Assembly: GCF_000003605.2 (NCBI RefSeq)
Contig: NW_003106603.1
Span: 45,661 to 72,581, forward strand
Origin: Saccoglossus kowalevskii
Lineage: Eukaryota > Hemichordata > Enteropneusta > Harrimaniidae
Length of the DNA stretch: 26,921 nucleotides
Direction of reading: 5' to 3'
Shown: in pieces, positions 10,736 to 19,250 of the stretch
Layout: each line of letters opens with the position of its first letter
Numbering within the stretch: the first letter of the stretch is position 1
The notes under the pieces: model-generated
The model's input: the letters and a program-made list of their open reading frames with translations, nothing else
Told to the model about the DNA's origin: nothing
Database searches by the model: none
Made by a program: the position numbers and the translations under genes

Positions 10736-11614
10736 CTTATCAATTTGAATCGCGTGTATGGGTCCAATGCGACATATACACAATCCCGTGTAAAATGCAT
10801 TTTACTAACACAAAACAAACTTTTTCGGAAAAAGGAACACAGAGACGTCTGGAAATTAAATGACATAGCAATTATATTTCCTCAAAGCAAAGGCCCGGGT
10901 CAGAGCGGAAACGTCGCCGGTTACAGCTGATTCAATGAGAACTCATCAAAACAAGGCTACATTGACGAATTAAAGTCATACACTTTCCGATAGAGGTCAG
11001 ATCTGTAATGACGGGCGATAAAAAATGGTGTGTAGCAGAAGTGGCATATCATGATTTAATTTTCTTTTACTGTACACCTTTCTGTAATTGGTGTTTTGAG
11101 TCGGGGTCAAATTAGATACGATAGCCGCTACAAGTTGAATGGTTTACCCAAAAGAAAATAGCGCCCTCTAGATAGGCACAAATTGAACATCACGTGACAC
11201 AATCTATAAACAACAGATTTTATTTACTGCCTATTATCGTACAGACACCAATAACGAGTATTAAAACATGAAATTGAACTTTATGACTATAAATTGTCTA
11301 TAATGTTAGTAAAAGTAGAATATAATAATGATACATTCATCTGATAAACACTGACGATAATGCTGCGAAACGGTATAATAATAATATAATAACATAAAAC
11401 ATAATGCTGAAAACATCTTCGCGTATGAATACACATCCGACTTGGGTTCTGAGTGATGGGACCAATTGTGTGCGGGGCTTGTACGATAAAGCACAAGTTA
11501 CTAGAAATAATAATAATTATTTGCCAAGTGGCTCTGTGTATAGCCAGGGACTCACTGGCCGCATACATTTAAACTAGTGGGTCTCCTATTGTGTATCTAT
11601 CATAAAGAAAATCT
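10736..11614. other. Gap between LINE fragment and LDLa gene B
   Basis: No coding sequence recognised. The right part should contain the 3' UTR of LDLa gene B (minus strand). A minus-strand AATAAA (TTTATT at 11219-11224 on the plus strand) could be its poly(A) signal, some 390 bases past the stop. ATA/AAT-rich short repeats occur around 11320-11390. Confidence 0.45.
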
Positions 11615-13217
11615 CTAGGGGTATTTCCGGCAGGTGTCGACGCTGTATGTACCACAGGTCACTTTGATTTCGGAGCAGTTATCTTCATCGCTACCATCCA
11701 GACAATCACAAATACCATCGCACACGTGACAGTTGTCGACGCAGAGGAAATTATCGGCACATCGGAAGTAACCATTGGCCGGGTATTCGGCTTTACATTG
11801 TTCTGTGAATAGATTAAGAGTAGAGAAACATGAATTAGAAAAACAAACTAACATTCCGTCATCACTATCACATACTGGCACGAATTGTACAATTATCACG
11901 AATATATTCACGTGTGCTGCAAAGGTCATCTTGGTTCAGTTTTACACGGATTGGGAAAAAATTGAGAAAAAACACATCCTATGTCTCTTTAAACATATCT
12001 AGGAAACAATCAGACTTGTTCCTAATAAGAACGTACAAAAAAAAAAACTACTCACCATCAGTTTTCAAGCAGCCCCATTGGATTTGAAATTCATCTTTGG
12101 CAGAGATGCAATCGATAACACTGTCACATACGTAACTTCCCCACACACATGCAGGGTACCCATCGACTTGTGGACCATCGCACATCACAAAGGGCCCCTT
12201 TACTTTATCCTCAATTTCATTACAAGTATCAACGTCTGTTGATCGGAAAAAAATACACGAAAAACAACAGTTATACATAATTGTACGATTCAGACGACCG
12301 CGGCAGTGGCTAATTCATACTCAAAGCACGTCGCAAATGGTTAGCATATCAGTGATTGAGACAAGTAGTGTTTACGTCAAAGCATGGAGCTTAGCTGTAT
12401 ATGCACAAAAGAATGCAAATATCTTCACCCAAAGCACCGTCCACCGCAGGAAACGCGATCTTGTACTAATATCGTGCTACGTTGAAGCAATGCTTTCAGA
12501 GTGCAAATGAAATAGTTTCAACCATACATGTGACCAGTATTTGTTGTCCATCTCATACTTAAAAGTTCGAATGTTTACATACCATCAATGCTGTTTCGTT
12601 TCCCGAGTAATGCTTCTTTCTTTTGTGTCAGTTTTCTCTCTTGGATCTCAATTTCCTATTATCACAAAAATTGTATATATTTGCATTAACATCGAAGCGG
12701 ACTATAATATTATATATAAATGTATGCCCAATGTAGATAATATAGGCCCGATTTAGATAATAAGCGACAATATAGACTCTAATGTAAATAATATTCAATA
12801 AATAAAAGCTCTAATGTAGATAATAATCGATAAATAAAGACTTATGTAGATAATATTCGATAAATAAAGGCTCTAATGTATATAATATTCGATAAATAAA
12901 GGCTCTAATGTATATAATATTCGATAACATAGGTTCTAATGTAGATAATATTCGATAATATAGAATAAAATGTTAATAATATTCCAGTCATTTATCATCA
13001 TTTCAACTTTACTTCACAGTTAATAAATTGTTTCGTACCCGTAGTGCATCCTCCCGTTTATTCTCCACCACATTATCTTTCTTCTCGTTTTCGGTATCGT
13101 CCACTAAATTCAATAGCTTCTCAAGCATATCAGCCTTGTTGTGGAGGATTTTTGCTGACGTCACACATGTACACAACAGAAGAGCTAGTACCAATCGAGT
13201 CATCTTCAAATCAATCA
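11615..13217 (-). CDS. Small secreted two-LDLa-domain protein (paralogue B), 3 coding exons, possible frame break
   Basis: Model: exon 1 13217-13039 (ATG at 13203-13201), exon 2 12235-12056, exon 3 11802-11615 (stop TAG). The plan mirrors paralogue A: acceptor CACCACAG just before the ATG, signal peptide (residues 1-17), an acidic helical pro-region ending in Lys49-Arg50, then one LDLa-like domain per exon. Exon 2 carries six Cys, but its calcium loop is degenerate (CISAKDE in place of CDDGSDE). Exon 3 carries a good LDLa with two extra Cys and CDGICDCLDGSDE, then a tail with two Cys ending RKYP. The exon 2 to 3 junction (donor GTGAGT, acceptor ATTCACAG) is phase 1 and in frame. The exon 1 donor (CGG|GTACGA) ends in phase 0 after 165 coding bases, whereas the exon 2 acceptor (ATCAACAG) needs phase 1. 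So one base is missing, a microexon was not seen, or the copy is broken. With one extra base the product would be 177 residues. Function unknown. Confidence 0.74.
12236..13038 (-). other. Intron 1 of LDLa gene B
   Basis: Interval between the signal/pro-region exon (donor GTACGA) and the first LDLa exon (acceptor ATCAACAG) on the minus strand. The flanking phases disagree by one base (0 versus 1). A minisatellite occupies its 5' third in the transcribed direction. Confidence 0.6.
12725..12985. repeat. Minisatellite, ~31-bp unit, about 6-7 copies
   Basis: Imperfect tandem units containing TCTAATGTAGATAATATTCG and then ATAAATAAAGGC. The central four units are most alike; outer units have drifted (missing AAATAAAG blocks, TAGATAAT changed to TATATAAT or TAAATAAT). 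It lies inside intron 1 of LDLa gene B. Confidence 0.88.
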
Positions 13218-13402
13218 CTGTGGTGGCAGAAAAGTACAAGATTTGCATATGAATTACAATACGATAAGGGGTTGTTGGGTGTCAATGTTTTAACGCTGAA
13301 ACAAACTTTTGGGATGTTTTGTATGAAGTTTATTTTCTCTGATTTTTGGTAGGTTGAATGTAAAATATCCAAACAAATTATAATTCCAAGTGAAAATAAC
13401 GT

Positions 13403-13492
13403 ATTCTACAGTAAACAGTAGAATTGCTTTGAAAAGGATGAATCACCATTCTACAGTAAGCAGTAAATTTGTTTTGAATGGGATGAATCACT
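13403..13492. repeat. Tandem duplication, 45-bp unit, 2 copies
   Basis: ATTCTACAGTAAACAGTAGA... and ATTCTACAGTAAGCAGTAAA... both run on into TTTGAA and GGATGAATCAC, at an offset of 45 bases. It lies a short way upstream of the coding part of LDLa gene B. Confidence 0.8.
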
Positions 13493-14131
13493 GTTCTAAC
13501 CATACACCACCATCTCTAAGGACTGTGTTTTAACTATGGTGCCCCATGCTCTAACCATGGCAAAGTAGATATGTGATTAATGAAAGAAACACGAGAACAA
13601 TAAATCTTTGAATTAATAAGATCGATGACGAAAAGTTGTACTATAAGCATGTACCAGTGTTTGGGTGTGTCATTGAGCCACCTTCAAAGTAGATGCCAAA
13701 AGAAAAGAATGTTTTCAAAGCTTGTTAGCGGAGGTAGATTCTTCATTGTCTGGGCATGCTACGCAATGGAATGATCCACAATGGCTATGTTGCGAGTGAA
13801 AAGAGCTACATATTTCAGTGAGTCAGTTATTTCACACGCTAGGTAAAAAGGCGCGAGCTTTGAATGATTTAAAACAAAATTGACGGGTTCGACTCTTCAT
13901 ATTTTGTGTTTCGGTGTGCAAATGAGAATTACGAAGTTAGAACAACTTAGAGAACGAGTGTTTTGGCAACTAGCAACGTCAAGTTTAATTAATCAATAAC
14001 AAATTTAAAGAGAGGAAACACCCAATGTGTTGTTGAAATTGGACAAACTTGGCGTTATACGGATACTAAAATCAGTATTCGTTGTTTACGAAGGTTGTAA
14101 TGTTTAGTTGAATGATATCACAAACTCATAC

Positions 14132-14202
14132 CTTAAAAATCTGAAACTGAAAACGTGTTGATCTTGTCGCTTCTTGATTCGAGTCTCCACGTTCGCCCAA
14201 CG
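14132..14202 (-). other. Candidate untranslated first exon of LDLa gene B
   Basis: On the minus strand the stretch ends in a good donor, TTTAAG|GTATGAGT (GT at 14131-14130), 0.9 kb upstream of the acceptor that precedes the gene B start codon. No coding potential. The pairing of this donor with that acceptor, and the 5' limit, are inference. Confidence 0.22.
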
Positions 14203-15309
14203 TCCACACTAAATTGAATGATCCCAGCAGTTACGCTCCGACGGAGTAGTTATGTCCTATTTTAAATCACAAAAGCCTAGTTTCGTGAGATGGTTTTTGA
14301 TTGGCGCTGTTTTGCAGTCCTTCACAGCTCCTGTGCGAATCGCTGTACACGTTCGCTTCCTTCCCTTTCCATAAAAACGGTGTTAATTGTAGTGAAATGA
14401 CGCTCAAATTGTTAACATTGAAAGTATGTCAAGAACTGCAATTATTGATTGCCACTCTCAATTTTGTTTTTATCATTTGGAACTCCCAGTAATTTCGTTG
14501 GAGTGCATTTCAAAACACAACAATTGACAACCCTACTAGTACATTGTTGCATGTTTCCAACAGAACGCACTGTAATAGGCAAGTCTGGTTCCGCATCAGT
14601 GGATCTACTGACCCAAGTCAGCGACAGTTCTCACACACAAAATTAAACAACTTTGCTTCGCGAGGTGCCAGAATGCTCGACCAAAGGGCAAAATTCGGAA
14701 GGTGGGGAAGTTGCAAGTTTCCTTTGATACAAATGTTCATTCTAATCCATACCCTTGATTGAAAGTTCACACACTGACACCGTGAAGGGCGCCGACTTCA
14801 CGACTTGAGATCTCCGAGAATAATTCATTCTACACTAGATGAAATTGTAAACATTGTCAAATTCCATTAATTCGTGCCACATTGGATGATAGTTGAACAC
14901 TTAAATAGTGATTAATTCAACCTTTTACGAAATATTAGTATGTATTGCAGTCCAGCTTAGCTCGGTTGTCTCGTTTTAACAGTCTTGTAAACTAAAAACT
15001 GCCTCCATTCACCGGGAACATAATATACCAAACACGTGGTAATTATGATGTAGTGCATGACCCGGTTCCGCTCCGTTTCCGCTCCGTTTCTCAGTACCTA
15101 TGGTTGAAGGAATTGAAAGTATAAAACCGCCCATGCGTCCTCTGTGCGAGTTTAAACACCATTGGGTCCCGCGGCCTGTGATTTAGCTTTATTTCGGTGG
15201 ATTTTTATATTATTTAATGGAACTGATTATAATTTGACTGACATTTATTTTATATTGCCTTCTATATGGAGAGAGTTTTTGTTGCGTGGGACACGCACCT
15301 TGGTCTATA

Positions 15310-15342
15310 CATGGAAGGTACCTAACGTTAGTACCTTCCATG
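15310..15342. repeat. 33-base near-perfect palindrome related to the MITE palindrome
   Basis: CATGGAAGGTA, one unpaired C, the inner palindrome CTAACGTTAG, then TACCTTCCATG. The outer halves equal those of the 20-bp palindrome at 1969-1988, and the flanks (TTGGTCTATA and GTCTATG) also resemble that copy. Confidence 0.85.
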
Positions 15343-16772
15343 GTCTATGTCGTTCTGTTCCATTATCTGATTGTTTGTCGATAAGAGTTATGATGAAATA
15401 CATAAATTTCAGTTTAGTTTAATTTAATTTATTTACCGTGCCATTAAAATAATAGTCAAATCAATTATTCGATTTTACCGCTAACGTCAAGCCCCTAAAT
15501 TACTACATATATATCTATAATAATTATACATTGACGTAGTGGGTCTAGCGCGACATAAAGTCAGGCGCTCACTGACATCACAGGTCAGAACATGCTAAAC
15601 TCCTTTTGCAGGGAACATCTTTTGTATGTACAGTAACTTTAATTTTGGAGTGAAACAGTCAGTGAACGTATAACAATGCGTTTGTATGTACGGAGGACAC
15701 GACAGCTTTTCACAATGAGGAGACTTGCAATATACAACACAGATAGGTGTCAACCTTGAAGGTGTAGCTCGGTACATTTCTACCCACGAAACAAGACGTT
15801 ATGGTAATACCTATTGTGGATTCTCTGAGTGTTTGTTAGCCTGAGGACGAAACTTGACCAGTTTGTGCAGTATGCATGTCTCCTCACGGTCGTGTGTATT
15901 AAAATATAGATGTTCCGCAGTGCCAGAATTTACTAGACAGTAATCGAACTATACTGGGCAACACCCAACAAAGAACCAATTTTACACTAAAAGTGATTGT
16001 GCTTTCAAAACGTCAGACAATAAGCACATATTACATCACATATGACGTTGTTGAGAGCAGAGCGCCATCACACGCCATGACGTCATGACCTAGTTTCGCG
16101 TATAAACGATTGAGTGAACTTGTATCATTTCAGCGATTTGGCTAAAAATGCATGAATTAGTAGAATTGTCAATCAACCCCAATATTTGCACTGACAGCGT
16201 GCAATACAGGTTAGCATACAATGCACCTTAGCATGCAATACATATGCGGCAATACACGTCAGCGTGCAAAGCACACAATGCACGTCAGATATATTATATA
16301 TTAAAGATATACAGATTTATTTCAGATTAAAGATATATTTTGCACGTAACAGAATATTATTAATGCGTTCAAAAAATAAATAGGACCCATGTCTTGCGAG
16401 CAGCCACGATTCCACGAAACGGTTATAGGGGTGGCCGTCAAGTCTGTCAGTTTTTGTCTATGAGTATCTATGGCACTCGAGATTTCGATTGCCGTGAGAA
16501 TCTGGTCACGACTGATTTACGCTTCCTGCACATACACAATATCACACTCTAGGGGTGTGCTAAAATGCAAAGGTAAATATCATGACAAGTTCCAACAAGA
16601 GCTCTAGAGGTTTCAAACCGCAATTTGAATATGTTTCCAGAGTTATAGGGAAACCAGGATTGTCATAGCATATTATTACAGCGTATGACACGGTGGGAGT
16701 GTTAGCTGTTGAATACATCTGGTAGCGTCGCTTACAGTGTATGTGTGGGCTTCGAATACGAAGACAACGTTC

Positions 16773-16809
16773 AGCACCATCAATGTGGTGAAACCGTATT
16801 GACGGTGCT
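16773..16809. repeat. Hairpin, 12-bp arms with one mismatch
   Basis: AGCACCATCAAT, a 13-base loop, then ATTGACGGTGCT (a single mismatch). Non-coding context; role unknown. Confidence 0.75.
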
Positions 16810-17100
16810 TACCTGCATGATCTTACGTAAATTTCAATTGACCTCACTATGATGACGCATTGGTTGTGGAATACGGAAAAGAGCCCGAAGCATGCGCACT
16901 GCGTACACAATATGCTAATAACATTTAACGAGGTTATGACGTAACATATCTCATGAATGTTATTTGAAAGTGAAATGATTAATAGAAAGCAATTAGTATG
17001 AAACGCCGGAATCATATATTCGGTCTTGACCCCAACTCTGTCTATTGTGGTTATTTGAAGACTGTAAACGCTTTCTATCATACTAAACTGGTCACCAAAT

Positions 17101-17233
17101 TTAAAGGGCGGCAGTCGTCATGCCGCGTCCTGTTCGATATGGGACTCATAGCGACGTATACAACGCGTGTAAAATACATTGTTTATTTACACGAAATTCG
17201 AACTCGCGCTGCGCGACGACCACCGCGCTTTAA
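17101..17233. mobile_element. TTAA-flanked MITE, family 1 copy 2 (133 bp)
   Basis: Begins TTAAAGGGCGG and ends CGACGACCACCGCGCTTTAA. The interior is shared with copy 3 (ATATGGGACTCATAGCGACG, then ACAACGCGTGTAAAAT and ACATTGTTT). The 160-codon open frame crossing it (16998-17480) is therefore an accident of repeat sequence. Confidence 0.7.
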
Positions 17234-17968
17234 CAACTACTTTCTCGTTTTACAATACAGTCTGAATGAGATACGGCAAGCCGAAATAGGTCTCGATTGC
17301 ATACAGTGCCACCAGTGGCTGTTCCCGGGTCCATGCCTCAAAGCACGTGTGGTTACAGAGATCACGAATATAATCCTCTCTATTTTGAAAAGAACTATTA
17401 ATAAGAAATGTCAAGCTTTTATTTCAAACGGTTTTATTAAATGCGATACCAGAATAAGCAAGCCTTGCGAGTGTGTGTGAATTATTTTGCAAAATTTGCT
17501 GCTTTGTCTCATATCATACCAACATCAGCGAGCCTTAGATTGTGAGTGAGTAATTGGGTAGTCAGCAAGGATATATTTTCTAATTTTGCCCATACCATGC
17601 AGTGGCTTGATGTTTTACGCTTTCAGCGTTTTTGGAACTAATCAAATAAATCTGTTTAATTCTTTTTTAATTTGTGGTACTTGAAATTTGCATGATCTGT
17701 AGAAAATTTCTCACAGACCACTATATGTAACATAAGGGCTTTGTAATTTGTGAAGTTCACGAGAAATGTTAGGTAACAATGTGTCTATATTGTAGAAAAG
17801 TTGCCTTGAATAATTACAACAATTAAATTAGAATAAACACCATGATTTACAGTGCTTCAATATATCATGATTTGTTGCCAGGCCAACTGATTTCACCACT
17901 CACCACTCAAAATGTAACCCCGTAATCTTTATGTTTTCGTGTTAACAACAGTGACGACTCGTGGCGCT

Positions 17969-18099
17969 TTAAAGGGCGGTGGTCGCCTCGCCGCGTCTTG
18001 GTCTATATGGGACTCATAGCGACGTACACAACGCGTGTAAAATTAAATACATTGTTTGTTTACGTGGAACACGCGCTGCGCGACGACCACTGCCCGTAT
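17969..18099. mobile_element. MITE, family 1 copy 3 (about 131 bp)
   Basis: Begins TTAAAGGGCGGTGGTCGCC and ends GCGCGACGACCACTGCCC, closely matching copy 2 inside. The right terminus has lost its CTTTAA. It lies about 440 bases upstream of the speriolin start codon. Confidence 0.7.
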
Positions 18100-18533
18100 T
18101 CTTCCTTCGTCATGTATAATTCTACTTGTCGGACAAAATATACTAATATTTTATACATTGATTTCTACATGCGAAGGGTCATAATCTCGACCACAGACAG
18201 CCGTCACACTTTTCAACTTCGCTGCGTAAGTTTTGGAGCGTTCACGCGCCCGAGGAAAGCGAAGGTGAACCCGCGAGTGAAACACGAGTGGCTACTTTGG
18301 TTGACGGAAATATGCATTCAAATTTTAAAATATGGACGCAGGTACCTGTTTACATTGATTAGGAATGATGTGGTGTAATATTAACACGATTTTAGCAAGA
18401 ATATTATCACGTTCATTCTGTTGTTGATGCTCCCGCGTTCGGAAAATTTTCCGGACATCGACAATGACAGCCTCTTTCCCATAGTTCTTTGCGCTTTACG
18501 CAGAATTAACGCGTATCGAACTGTTCGGAGTTC

Positions 18534-19067
18534 ATGAGAATCGATTACGACAGCGCCTCACGAAATAGAACACCCAACAACGCGGGCGTTATTATGACGT
18601 CACAAATAATACTTCAAACGAAAGCTTCAAACAACGTTACCGTGTTATCACCCGTGCGACTTTGTCCGGGACGGACGTGGAAAATGTCCGCAACGAATAC
18701 GTCAACGATTCATTTGACCACAGTTCCTCTATGTGATTCAACTGACGCGTTGCCCGATAACAACGATTGCGACAACCAAAGCGACAACGATGTATCGCCG
18801 GACGAACCGACAGAATCGGGGATTGCGGACGTGGCTGGCGCTGCCGACACAAAAGCAACCATAGAAAAAGAAAAACTGAGGGACTGTGAAAAAAACATTA
18901 GGAAATGGCAATGTAATAATGGATTATTGGCAAAAGAAAACCAACTTTTGCGTCAGCAGCTTCAGTTGATGAGTGAGCACAGTGATTTACGGATCGCTAC
19001 CGTAGTAGCTTTCTTGTCATCATGGATATCAGGTAAGGCAACTCCGTCCAGAACAGTGTAATGAAAA

Positions 19068-19126
<59 letters not shown>

Positions 19127-19195
19127 ACAAACAAACAAACAAACAAACAAACAAACAAACAAACAAACAAACAAACAAACAAACAAACAAACAAA

Positions 19196-19250
<55 letters not shown>

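Larger units (their letters stand above)
13500..17100. other. Gene-free stretch
   Basis: No exon supported. Noted structures: a minus-strand donor-like site at 14131, a small CCGCTCCGTTT direct repeat near 15067-15090, the split palindrome at 15310-15342, a degenerate GCAATACA/GCATGCAA repeat around 16195-16290, CATGACGTCATG at 16076-16087 and the hairpin at 16773-16809. Small open frames carry no recognisable domain. Confidence 0.55.

Noticed and set aside
13878-13894. tRNA B-box-like GGGTTCGACTC
   Set aside because: No acceptor stem, A box or anticodon arm around it.
15405-15450. TTTAATTTAATTTATTTACC as another LINE tail
   Set aside because: AT-rich and ambiguous; no neighbouring element sequence supports it.
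16809-17081. 90-codon minus-strand frame ending at a CAG|GTAAGC donor-like site
   Set aside because: The donor looks good, but the peptide has no domain and no matching acceptor or partner exon was found; the frame also enters the edge of MITE copy 2 territory upstream.
16998-17480. 160-codon plus-strand frame
   Set aside because: It runs through MITE copy 2 and unrelated flanks, and has no domain; chance open frame.
17998-18378. 126-codon plus-strand frame
   Set aside because: Starts inside MITE copy 3 (its first residues repeat those in the 16998-17480 frame) and shows no recognisable domain.
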